Assembly (NCBI RefSeq): GCF_014203895.1
Contig: NZ_JACHJY010000003.1
Location: forward strand, 496,001 to 560,000
Direction of reading: 5' to 3'
Source: Streptomyces nymphaeiformis
Lineage (GTDB): Bacteria; Actinomycetota; Actinomycetes; Streptomycetales; Streptomycetaceae
DNA: 64,000 nt
Part shown: positions 26,887 through 34,446 of the stretch, piece after piece
Position numbering within the stretch: the stretch's first letter is position 1
How the letters are laid out: each line of letters opens with the position of its first letter
The notes under the pieces: model-generated
Told to the model about the DNA's origin: nothing
Database searches by the model: none
What the model saw: only the letters and a program-made list of their open reading frames with translations
Position numbers and translations under genes: made by a program

Positions 26887-28133
26887 GCCCGGACACACGG
26901 GTCGCCCCGGCGCTCGATCGGGAGAAGCTGTACGCGGCCCGGCTGCATGCCGTGCGGGTCCGGCCGTATCTGGCGACGGCGCTGTTCGCCCTGCACACCG
27001 TGGAGTCGCGGCAGGTGCCGACGATGGCGGTGGACCGTCACTGGCGCTGCTACGTCTCGCCGGGCTTCGTCGACCGGACCCCGGTGGAGGAGCTCGCCGG
27101 GGTGTGGGTGCACGAGGTGACGCATCTGCTCCGCGACCACCACGGGCGCAGCGACCGGGTGGCGCGGGAGCGGGGTCTGACGGGTTCGGGCGAGCGGCTG
27201 CGGATGAACATCGCCGCGGACTGCGAGATCAACGACGACGTGTTCGGCGACGGCCTCCCCAGGCCGGAGGGGGCCGTGCATCCCGAGCTCCTCGGTCTTC
27301 CCGAGGGAAAGCTGATGGAGGAGTACCTGCGGCAGTTCCAGCTCGGCTCGCGGACCAGGGACGCGGGCTGGCTGGACTGCGGCAGCGGAGCCGACGGCCT
27401 CGAACGGGCCTGGGACCTCGGCGCGGACGGCGCCGACGGGCTGAGCACCCAGGAGCAGGACGCCGTGCGGTTCCGGGTGGCCCAGGCCATCACCGGCCGG
27501 CCGGGCAGCACCCCGGCGGGGTGGCGGCGGTGGGCGGAGGAGGCGTTCCATCCGCCGCAGGCGTGGCGGGAGTTGCTCGGGGCGGCCGTCAGGTCGGCGG
27601 CCTACGGTTCCGGTGCCGGGGACGACTACTCGTACGGGCGTCCGTCACGGCGGTCGGCGTCGGTGCCCGGGGCGGTGCTGCCGAGTCTGCGGCGCAGCCC
27701 GCCCCGGGTCTCCGTCGTCATCGACACCTCGGGCTCGGTGAGCGACGCCGAACTGGGCAGCGCGCTCCTGGAGGTGACGGCGATCTCCCGGGCGCTGGGC
27801 GGCCGGCGTGATCTGGTGACCGTGCTGCCGTGCGACGCGGCGGCGCGGATCGTCCACCCGCTGTGCAAGGCGGAGGGCATCCCGCTGATGGGCGGCGGGG
27901 GTACGGACCTCCGCACGGGTTTCGCCGCGGCGCTGCGGGCGCGCCCGCGCCCCGACGTGCTCGTGGTCCTGACCGACGGTCAGACGCCGTGGCCGGCCAC
28001 GCGTCCCGCGTGCCGGACGGTGGTGGGTCTCTTCCCCCGTGCGCGGAGGTTCCGCTCGTGGAACGAGGACGACCCCGACCACGTGCCGGCCGGGCCGCCG
28101 GAGTGGGCCCGTGTGGTCGAGATCGGTGGCTAG
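26883..28133 (+). CDS. vWA-domain/putative metallopeptidase (DUF2201-like), MoxR partner
   Basis: 416 aa. The N-terminal half carries a zinc-protease-like HEVTH motif (His77, Glu78, His81) within VWVHEVTHLLRDHH. The C-terminal half is a von Willebrand A fold with an intact MIDAS start DTSGS (281-285) and GGGGTDLRTGF. This architecture fits the DUF2201 family (putative metallopeptidase plus VWA-like). The start codon overlaps the ATPase stop (ATGA), indicating translational coupling and probably a complex. I cannot tell whether peptidase activity is real or the motif only binds metal. Confidence 0.9.
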   Translation: MSPDTRVAPALDREKLYAARLHAVRVRPYLATALFALHTVESRQVPTMAVDRHWRCYVSPGFVDRTPVEELAGVWVHEVTHLLRDHHGRSDRVARERGLTGSGERLRMNIAADCEINDDVFGDGLPRPEGAVHPELLGLPEGKLMEEYLRQFQLGSRTRDAGWLDCGSGADGLERAWDLGADGADGLSTQEQDAVRFRVAQAITGRPGSTPAGWRRWAEEAFHPPQAWRELLGAAVRSAAYGSGAGDDYSYGRPSRRSASVPGAVLPSLRRSPPRVSVVIDTSGSVSDAELGSALLEVTAISRALGGRRDLVTVLPCDAAARIVHPLCKAEGIPLMGGGGTDLRTGFAAALRARPRPDVLVVLTDGQTPWPATRPACRTVVGLFPRARRFRSWNEDDPDHVPAGPPEWARVVEIGG

Positions 28134-28147
28134 CCCACCGGTCGTAC

Positions 28148-28161
28148 GTGATCCGGATCAC
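28148..28161. promoter_or_regulatory. Perfect 14-bp palindrome upstream of the DUF3995/sigma operon
   Basis: GTGATCCGGATCAC lies 87 bp upstream of the operon start, next to a GGGAACC sequence that resembles an ECF-type -35 element. A regulator-binding site is plausible; the binding protein is unknown. Confidence 0.4.
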
Positions 28162-28247
28162 AGGGAACCCCTGCCCGGTTCGGGTCCTCCTTCAGGTGTC
28201 GGCGCCCCTCGGCGGCGGCATTCCGACCCCGATACGGAGGGGACCTC

Positions 28248-28688
28248 ATGGCGGTCATCGACATCGAGCGGCCTCGTACGGCCGGCGGCGGGCGTGCGGT
28301 CGCCGTGCTGCTCGCCGTCCTCGCGCTCGTGCACGTCTACTGGGCGACCGGCCTGACCTGGCCGGCCGCCGACGAGCGGAGCCTCTCGCTCGCCGTCCTC
28401 GGCGCTGTCGTGTCCTTCGGTCCCGCGGTGGTGCTGCCGCTGGCCGTCCTCGAAGGGGGCGCCGCGGTCGCCGTGGCGGCCCACGCGCGGGGCGTCCGCG
28501 GCCGCCGGATCCCGCGCCTCGTCACGTACGCCGTGGCGGGCGGGATGCTGCTGCGCGGGGCGGCCGGTCTGGTGTGGATCGTGGTCGGCCGGGACGGATC
28601 CGGGGCGGCCTTCCCCTGGCTGAACGCCCTGCTGTACACGCCGCTGTCCCTGGTCTTCGGCTGGAAGGCCCTGCGTGCCGCCCGCTGA
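28248..28688 (+). CDS. DUF3995-family membrane protein
   Basis: 146 aa with four predicted membrane segments, beginning AVAVLLAVLALVHVYWATG and ending NALLYTPLSLVFGWKALRA, as in DUF3995. The function is unknown. The stop overlaps the start of the sigma-factor gene by 14 bp, so the two are co-transcribed. In this position a membrane protein might act as a sensor or anti-sigma partner, though no anti-sigma motif is visible. Confidence 0.85.
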   Translation: MAVIDIERPRTAGGGRAVAVLLAVLALVHVYWATGLTWPAADERSLSLAVLGAVVSFGPAVVLPLAVLEGGAAVAVAAHARGVRGRRIPRLVTYAVAGGMLLRGAAGLVWIVVGRDGSGAAFPWLNALLYTPLSLVFGWKALRAAR

Positions 28689-29196
28689 GGCCGCCGGTCC
28701 CGTCGACCGGGGCGTCGCGCTCGTCCGGGCCGCGCGGCGGGGCGACACCCTGGCCCTGCACGACCTGCTCGACCACCTCACCCCGTACATCGCCCGGATC
28801 TGCGGCCCCATCGCCCTCGACGACGGGCCGGACGCCACCCAGGAGGCCCTGGTCTCCGTCTTCACCTCGCTCGGATCGCTGCGGGAGCCGGAGGCGTTGT
28901 ACGGGTGGGTGCGGGCGATCTCCGTACGGGAGGCGGTGCGGGTCGCCAAGCGGGCGGCGCGGGCACGGCCCGCGGAGCTCCCGGACGTGCCGGAGCGGGG
29001 CGATCCGCAGCTGGCCGCCGACATCGGCGACGTCCTGGCCCGGCTGTCGCCCGGGCACCGGGCGGTGCTGGTGCTGCGGGACGTCGAGGGGATGGACGAG
29101 GAGGCCGCGGCGGCGCTCCTCGGGGTGCCGGCCGGCACGGCGAAGTCCCGGTTGCACCGGGCACGGCAGAGCTTCCGGAGGGCGTGGTCCGCGTGA
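28675..29196 (+). CDS. RNA polymerase sigma factor, sigma-70 family (ECF-like)
   Basis: 173 aa. Region 2 (DATQEALVSVFTSLGSLREPEALYGWVRAI) and region 4 (LSPGHRAVLVLRDVEGMDEEAAAALLG, then GTAKSRLHRARQSFR) are both present. No extra C-terminal domain. It starts at GTG inside the preceding gene and overlaps the next start (GTGA). It likely regulates its own operon. Confidence 0.92.
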   Translation: MPPAEAAGPVDRGVALVRAARRGDTLALHDLLDHLTPYIARICGPIALDDGPDATQEALVSVFTSLGSLREPEALYGWVRAISVREAVRVAKRAARARPAELPDVPERGDPQLAADIGDVLARLSPGHRAVLVLRDVEGMDEEAAAALLGVPAGTAKSRLHRARQSFRRAWSA

Positions 29197-29654
29197 ACGG
29201 TGACGAGGCGATGATCGACGACGTGCGGCGGCTCCGGGTGATGGGCGCCGGTGTCCGGGGCGCGCGGATCGTGGAGCGGGTGCTGCCCGCGCCGCTGGAC
29301 GCGGTGTGGGCCGTCATGGGGGATCTGGAGGGCGGCTTCGGGGAGTTCCAGCCGGACATGCGGTCGGTGCGGATCGTGCGCAGGGACGGCGACCGGGTGG
29401 AGGCCCTCGCCCGCAGCCGTTACGGTCTCCGGGCCCGTCTCCACGGCGTGCTGCGGCCGGGCTGGTGCTGGTTGCAGAGCCGGTTCCTGGTCATCGGGAT
29501 GGCGGCGGTGGACGAGGGCGGCCGGACCAGGGTGGCGCTCACCGGCGGCGTGCGCGTCCCGGGGCGCGCCGCGATCGTCCCGTTCGGGGCGCGCCGTGAA
29601 CTGGAGCGGGCCATGGCGCGCCTCGCCGAACGGGTCGACGGTGCCGTCCGCTAG
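29193..29654 (+). CDS. SRPBCC-family (START/polyketide-cyclase-like) protein
   Basis: 153 aa. The pattern RIVERVLPAPLDAVWAVMGDLEG, then FQPDMRSVRIV and a C-terminal long helix, matches the helix-grip fold that binds hydrophobic ligands. GTG 29193 overlaps the sigma stop, with CGGAGGG 10 bp upstream. It is the last gene of the DUF3995-sigma-SRPBCC operon; the ligand is unknown. Confidence 0.85.
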   Translation: MNGDEAMIDDVRRLRVMGAGVRGARIVERVLPAPLDAVWAVMGDLEGGFGEFQPDMRSVRIVRRDGDRVEALARSRYGLRARLHGVLRPGWCWLQSRFLVIGMAAVDEGGRTRVALTGGVRVPGRAAIVPFGARRELERAMARLAERVDGAVR

Positions 29655-29697
29655 GAGGCGTGCTCCGAGGGGACGGTGCCGACCGTGCAGGTGATGC

Positions 29698-31113
29698 TCA
29701 GAGGTCCTGGATCCGGCGGAAGGGGCGGTCCGCCTCCAGGGTGAACGCCACGTCCAGGAGGGTCCGTTCGCTTCCGGGCCGGCCGGAGAACATGACGCCG
29801 ATGGGCAGCCCTTCGTCCGTGGCCCGGGTGCTGGGCAGCGAGATCGACGGGGTGCCGACGACGTTGTCGACCGGGGTGAACGCGACGTACGCGAGGATCC
29901 GTTCGACGAGCTCCGGGTAGGGGACGGTCGGTGCAAGCCGGCCGATCGGCGGCGCGGGGTGGGCGAGGACGGGGGTGAGGAGGAGGTCGAGCCCTCGGAA
30001 CGCCGCCGCGTACGCCACCTTGGTGCGCTTCAGCCGGCGCAGGACGCCCGGGGTGCGCCGCCAGTTCTCCACGTACGTCTCGCGCAGGCCCCGGCTGAGG
30101 CCGTCCATGCGGTGCCGGTCGAAGTCCGGGCCGAGGGTCCGGCCGGTGGCGCCGAGGAGGAAGGAGAGCATCCCCCAGTAGGTGAGGAAGTCCTCGGTGA
30201 AGCGCGGGTCGATGGTCATCTCGACCGGCTCGACGGTGTGGCCGAGGCGTTCGAGTCGCGTCGCGGTCTCCGTGACGGCCTCGCGGGTGGCGGTGTCGGA
30301 GGCGACGCCGTTCGGCGAGTCGAGGAGGAAGCCTATGCGCAGCCGCTTCCCGGACGGTCCTTCGACCAGGCCGAGGGGCGGCAGTTTCGGGTTGCGCCAG
30401 TACGTCTCGGCGGCGGCGAGGAAGGCGGCGGTGTCCCGTACGGAACGGCTGACGATGCCGTCGGCGACGAGGTCCAGGGGAAGTTGGCGGCTCTGGGCGT
30501 TCGGCACGACCCTGCCCCGGGTCGGCTTGAGGCCGACGAGCCCGCAGCAGGCCGCGGGGATCCGGATGGAGCCGCCGCCGTCGTTGGCGTGGGCGATGGG
30601 CACGGCTCCGGCGGCGACGAGCGCCGCGCTGCCGCCCGAGGAACCGCCCGCGGAGTGGCCGGTGTTCCACGGGTTGCGGACGGGCTCGGCGTTCTCGTAC
30701 TCCGTGGACGGGCTGAAGCCGAACTCGGGCAGGCGGGTCTTGCCGAGCACCGTGACGCCGCTGCTCAGGAACTGTCGGGCGAAGGGCGCGTGCCGTCGTG
30801 CCGGCCTCGGGGTGAAGGCCGCGCTGCCGTGGCCGGTGGGCAGGCCCTGGTGGTCGGTGTTGTCCTTGACGAAGCTCGGGACGCCCGCGAAGGCGCCGCC
30901 GGCCGCGGCGCCGGGCACGGGGATCTCGACGTGCGTCTGGACGGCGTGGAGCCGCTCCTCGACGGCCCGCACCCGCGCGGCCGCGTCCCGGGCCGCCTCG
31001 GCGGCGCCGACCTCGCCGCGCCGGATCGCCTCGGCGAGCCCGACGGCGTCGTGCTCCCCCAGGGCGTCGTCCCGGAAGGCGTGCACCCTGGTCCGTTCGT
31101 CGAAAGTCTTCAC
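29698..31113 (-). CDS. Amidase signature family hydrolase
   Basis: About 471 aa. The Ser-cisSer-Lys amidase signature is present: Lys83 in PSFVKDN, the GHSAGGSSGGSAALVAAG region with one Ser near 158, and the nucleophile region DGGGSIRIPAACCGLVGLKP near 182. It hydrolyses a carboxamide, substrate unknown. It could be an aryl or aliphatic amidase, or a GatA-like paralogue without GatB/C neighbours. GTG 31113 is favoured by a GAGG 5-9 bp upstream; an upstream TTG would add 19 residues. Confidence 0.92.
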   Translation of the reverse strand: MKTFDERTRVHAFRDDALGEHDAVGLAEAIRRGEVGAAEAARDAAARVRAVEERLHAVQTHVEIPVPGAAAGGAFAGVPSFVKDNTDHQGLPTGHGSAAFTPRPARRHAPFARQFLSSGVTVLGKTRLPEFGFSPSTEYENAEPVRNPWNTGHSAGGSSGGSAALVAAGAVPIAHANDGGGSIRIPAACCGLVGLKPTRGRVVPNAQSRQLPLDLVADGIVSRSVRDTAAFLAAAETYWRNPKLPPLGLVEGPSGKRLRIGFLLDSPNGVASDTATREAVTETATRLERLGHTVEPVEMTIDPRFTEDFLTYWGMLSFLLGATGRTLGPDFDRHRMDGLSRGLRETYVENWRRTPGVLRRLKRTKVAYAAAFRGLDLLLTPVLAHPAPPIGRLAPTVPYPELVERILAYVAFTPVDNVVGTPSISLPSTRATDEGLPIGVMFSGRPGSERTLLDVAFTLEADRPFRRIQDL

Positions 31114-31215
31114 CGTTGCCTCAGCCCCCGGCCGTGTGGATGGTCGTCCACCATCATTGCCTACCGACAAGTAACAGGCGAGGGGTCCGAGGCCACCGGT
31201 GTGACTCCGGTGCGA

Positions 31216-32304
31216 CTAGCGACCCTGGAGGGCCTTGACGTTGTCGCCGAAGGTCCAGTTCTTCGAGCCGTCCCAGTTGGCCGACCAGGTCATCAGGCCC
31301 TTGAGCGAGCCGCCGTAGTGGTTCCAGGCCTGGGCGACGGCCGTCGGCGCCATGTATCCGCCGCCGGCGCCGGGCTGGGCCGGGAGGCCGGGGACCTGCT
31401 TGTCGTACGGGACCTTGATCGTGGTGCCCTGGACGACGAGCCCGCGGTTCAGGCAGTCGGTCTGGGCGACGAACCCGGCGACCGTGCCGGCGGAGTAGGA
31501 GTCGCCGGAGCAGCCGTACATGCTGCCGTTGTAGTACTGCATGTTCAGCCACCACAGCCGCCCGTTGTCCGCGTACTTCTTGACGATCGGCAGGTACGCG
31601 CCCCAGATCGACCCGTAGGCCACGCTGCCGCCGGTGACGTACGCGGTCTCCGGCGCCATCGTCAGCCCGAACCCCGCGGGCATGCGGGCCAGCACTCCGT
31701 CGATGATGCGGACCAGGTTGGCCTGCGAGGCGGACAGGGTGCCGATGCTGCCGCTGCCGACGAGGCCGGTCTCGATGTCGATGTCGATCCCGTCGAAGTT
31801 GTACGCGGTCAGGATCGGGACGATGGTCTCGACGAACCGGTCGGCGACGGCGCGGGAGCTCAGGTCGATCCCGGCCGCGGCGCCCCCGATCGACATGAGG
31901 ATCGTCGCCCCGGCCGCCTTGGCGCGGCACATCTCCGCCGGGGTGGCGACGCGGACGCCGCTGTCCATGCCGTCCTCCCAGAGCACCGTCCCGTCCGAAC
32001 GGATCACGGGGAAGGCGGCGTTGACGACGTTGTAGCCGTGGGCGGCGAAACGGGGGTCGTCGATGGGCGCCCAGCCGAACGGCGGGTGGACGCCGTTGGC
32101 CGAGCCGTCCCAGTTCTCCCAGTACCCCTGGAGCACCTTCCCGGCGGGCTTCGGCTTGAGGGCGCAGGTGTCCGCGGCGGCGGACGACGGGGACGGGGCG
32201 GCGGACTTCGCGCCTTCGGCGGCGGCGGGGCCGGCGAGGACGGCGGCGGCGAGCAGGGTGACGAGCCCCGCTCCGAGGACACGGGTGATCCGAGGGCCTG
32301 GCAT
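31216..32304 (-). CDS. Secreted GH18 chitinase
   Basis: About 362 aa. A Sec signal peptide (basic start, then VLGAGLVTLLAAAVLAG, AxA cleavage near residue 29) is followed by a Ser/Ala/Pro linker and a GH18 catalytic domain with DGIDIDIE (Asp171-Glu178; Glu178 is the acid/base). NMQYYN and the terminal MTWSANWDG fit bacterial family-18 chitinases. No separate chitin-binding domain is present. ATG 32304 has AGGAG 8 bp upstream. The promoter holds a chitinase-type operator in its spacer, so expression is probably controlled by DasR and induced by chitin products. Confidence 0.95.
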   Translation of the reverse strand: MPGPRITRVLGAGLVTLLAAAVLAGPAAAEGAKSAAPSPSSAAADTCALKPKPAGKVLQGYWENWDGSANGVHPPFGWAPIDDPRFAAHGYNVVNAAFPVIRSDGTVLWEDGMDSGVRVATPAEMCRAKAAGATILMSIGGAAAGIDLSSRAVADRFVETIVPILTAYNFDGIDIDIETGLVGSGSIGTLSASQANLVRIIDGVLARMPAGFGLTMAPETAYVTGGSVAYGSIWGAYLPIVKKYADNGRLWWLNMQYYNGSMYGCSGDSYSAGTVAGFVAQTDCLNRGLVVQGTTIKVPYDKQVPGLPAQPGAGGGYMAPTAVAQAWNHYGGSLKGLMTWSANWDGSKNWTFGDNVKALQGR

Positions 32305-32357
32305 GCGTGTGCTCCTGGGGACGTGGGGGATCCTGGGCATGGCGCGCGCTCCAGGAG

Positions 32358-32386
32358 ACCGTAGGTTGGTCCAGACCTTTCGTCAA
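32358..32386 (-). promoter_or_regulatory. Chitinase promoter with DasR-type operator between -35 and -10
   Basis: On the minus strand TTGACG (32386-32381), a 17-bp spacer and TACGGT (32363-32358) form a vegetative-type promoter. The spacer contains AGGTCTGGACCA (plus strand TGGTCCAGACCT at 32367-32378), matching the 12-bp element known from Streptomyces chitinase promoters and the DasR responsive element. Binding would block RNA polymerase. Confidence 0.8.
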
Positions 32387-32417
32387 CCACCCTCACGCAC
32401 AGGGGAGTTGGCCAGTT

Positions 32418-33329
32418 TCAGAGCAGGGCCGGGGCGAGCTCGCGCCACTCCCGGTCCGGCAGCGCGAGCGGATCGGCGGTCAGCACCTGGAGGCAGACGT
32501 GGTCGGCGCCCGCGTCCAGGTGCTGCACGACGCGCCGACGGATCGCGTCCACGTCCCCGTACGCGACGATCGCGTCGACCAGGCGGCGGCTCGGTCCGCC
32601 CACGAGGTCCTCGTCGCCGAAGCCGAGCCTGCGCATGCTCGCCACCTGGTGCGCCGCGGCGGCGACGTATCCGGCGACGTGCGCGGTGGCCACCTCCCGG
32701 GCCCTGCCGAGGTCGGCGTCCAGGACGACGGCCTGCTCCACCCCGAGGAACGCGTGCGGCCCGAGGATCCGTCGCGCCCGCTCGGTGTGCTCGACGGGGA
32801 CGAAGTAGGGGTGCGCGCCCCAGGTGCGCTCGGCGGCCAGCTCCAGCATCTTCGGGCCGAGCGCGGCCAGGACGCGGCGCGGCGCCGGGTCCGGCGCGGG
32901 CCCGTGGGCGGGCGCCGCGTCCATCGCGTCCAGGTAGGCGCGCATCGTGTGCAGCGCCCTGCCCCGGGTCGGCACCGGGTAGCCGTCCACCTCGTGGACG
33001 GTGTCGTCGACCCGGTGGCCGCCCAGGCCCAGGACGTACCGCCCGGGGAAGGCCTCGCCGAGCGTGCGGGCGGCGCCGGCGGTGGCGATCGGTTCGCGGA
33101 AGGCGATGTTGGCGATGCCGGACGCGACGGTGATCCGACGGGTCGCCGAGAGCAGCAGCCAGGCCTGGCCGAAGGTGTCGCGACCGTAGGCCTCCCCGAA
33201 CCAGATGGACCCGTATCCCAACTCCTCCAGTTCCGCGGCCGATTCCCGCACGCGCCCGGCGGGCTGCCCTTCGTAGGCGAAGGTCCAGATCCCGACCCGG
33301 CCGAGCCCGGTCCGTGCTTCGACAGTCAT
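32418..33329 (-). CDS. LLM-class (luciferase-like) F420-dependent oxidoreductase
   Basis: 303 aa TIM-barrel enzyme: RVGIWTFAYEGQPAG at the start, ELGYGSIWFGEAYGRDTFGQ, ITVASGIANI and LGLGGHRVDDTV are typical of the F420-binding LLM subfamily. The reaction and substrate are unknown. It is divergent from a TetR gene, and two matching palindromes lie between them, so the TetR protein is the likely repressor and a small hydrophobic substrate the likely inducer. Confidence 0.9.
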   Translation of the reverse strand: MTVEARTGLGRVGIWTFAYEGQPAGRVRESAAELEELGYGSIWFGEAYGRDTFGQAWLLLSATRRITVASGIANIAFREPIATAGAARTLGEAFPGRYVLGLGGHRVDDTVHEVDGYPVPTRGRALHTMRAYLDAMDAAPAHGPAPDPAPRRVLAALGPKMLELAAERTWGAHPYFVPVEHTERARRILGPHAFLGVEQAVVLDADLGRAREVATAHVAGYVAAAAHQVASMRRLGFGDEDLVGGPSRRLVDAIVAYGDVDAIRRRVVQHLDAGADHVCLQVLTADPLALPDREWRELAPALL

Positions 33330-33364
33330 CCGTACTCCTCGGGCAGCACAACGGAAAGACGAAA

Positions 33365-33414
33365 CGGAGAGGCTCTCCGCTTCGACGCCCGCTACGATAC
33401 GGAGAGGTTCTCCG
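33365..33414. promoter_or_regulatory. Twin TetR-type operators
   Basis: Two near-identical palindromes, CGGAGAGGCTCTCCG at 33365-33379 and CGGAGAGGTTCTCCG at 33400-33414, each with identical 19-bp flanking context (ACGGAGAGG..CTCCGCTT), centred 35 bp apart in the 119-bp gap between the divergent LLM and TetR genes. Confidence 0.8.
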
Positions 33415-33448
33415 CTTGGCCACCCCGGAGATCACGGAGGACAGGACG

Positions 33449-34036
33449 ATGACCGACACCCCAGCCCCCGCCGGGCACGCCCGGCGCACCGACGCGCGCG
33501 CCAACCGGGAGCGCCTGCTGGCGGCGGCGGCCGAGGTGTTCGCCGAGGCCGGCCCCGGCGCCTCCCTCAACGAGATCGCCCGCCGGGCCGGGGTCGGACC
33601 CGGGACCCTCTACCGCCACTTCCCGAACCGCCCGGCCCTGCTGACCGCACTGCTCAGGGACCGCATCGAGACGCTGTGCGCGCGGGCGGAGGCGCTGCGC
33701 GCCGCGGACTCCCCCGACGACGCCCTCGCCGAGTGGCTGGGCGCCTTCCTCACCCATGCCCGGGTCAACCAGGGCATGGGCGGCGCACTCCTCGTCGAGG
33801 AGGCCGCGGGGTCCGGCCTCGACTGCCACCGGCTGATCCTGGACGCGGCGACCGGCCTGCTCGCCCGGGCCCAGCGGCACGGGTCGGCGCGCGCCGACCT
33901 CACCGCCGAGGACCTGCTCCAGCTGGTCGTCGGGATCGCCCTGTCCACGGCCCGCGACGAGCACTCCGGACAGCCCGACCGGCTGCTCGCCCTGGTCGTC
34001 GACGCCGTGCACGCCGGTCGGGGCCACCGCGGGTGA
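33449..34036 (+). CDS. TetR-family transcriptional regulator
   Basis: 195 aa. The N-terminal helix-turn-helix (NRERLLAAAAEVFAEAGPGA, then IARRAGVGPGTLYRHFPNR) is followed by an all-helical ligand-binding domain. GGAGG lies 11 bp upstream of the ATG. Twin palindromic operators upstream cover the promoter area of both this gene and the divergent LLM oxidoreductase. Confidence 0.93.
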   Translation: MTDTPAPAGHARRTDARANRERLLAAAAEVFAEAGPGASLNEIARRAGVGPGTLYRHFPNRPALLTALLRDRIETLCARAEALRAADSPDDALAEWLGAFLTHARVNQGMGGALLVEEAAGSGLDCHRLILDAATGLLARAQRHGSARADLTAEDLLQLVVGIALSTARDEHSGQPDRLLALVVDAVHAGRGHRG

Positions 34037-34092
34037 CGACGTGCGGGTGCCGGTCGGCCACGGGAGGATGGGGAGGGAGGAGAGGTGCCGCC

Positions 34093-34443
34093 ATGAGCGA
34101 GTTCGACATCTGGAACTACCGACCGAGCACCGGCTACCGGCAGGGCGCCGATCTCGTCGGCTACAAGGTCGAGGCCACCGACGGCACCATCGGGAAGATC
34201 GACAGACACTCCGAGGACGTCGACTCGTCCCACCTCGTCGTCGACGTCGGAACCTGGATCTTCGGCAGGCGGGTGCTGCTCCCCGCCGGGACGATCGAAC
34301 TGATCGACACCGCCGAGGAGAAGGTGTACGTCGACCGCACGAAGGACCAGATCAGGGGCGCCCCCGACTTCGACGAGGCGAAGTACGGAGAGCCCGGCTA
34401 TCTGGAGCAGTTCGCCCGGTACTACGGCCAGCCCCACATGTGA
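34093..34443 (+). CDS. PRC-barrel domain protein
   Basis: 116 aa with a PRC-barrel: GADLVGYKVEATDGTIGKID, then HLVVDVGTWIFGRRVLLPAG. These small beta barrels occur in stress-related proteins and in RimM; the role here is unknown. The upstream region is strongly purine-rich (GGGAGGGAGGAGAGG), giving a good ribosome site. It ends 3 bp before the convergent MFS stop. Confidence 0.9.
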   Translation: MSEFDIWNYRPSTGYRQGADLVGYKVEATDGTIGKIDRHSEDVDSSHLVVDVGTWIFGRRVLLPAGTIELIDTAEEKVYVDRTKDQIRGAPDFDEAKYGEPGYLEQFARYYGQPHM

Positions 34444-34446
34444 GCG

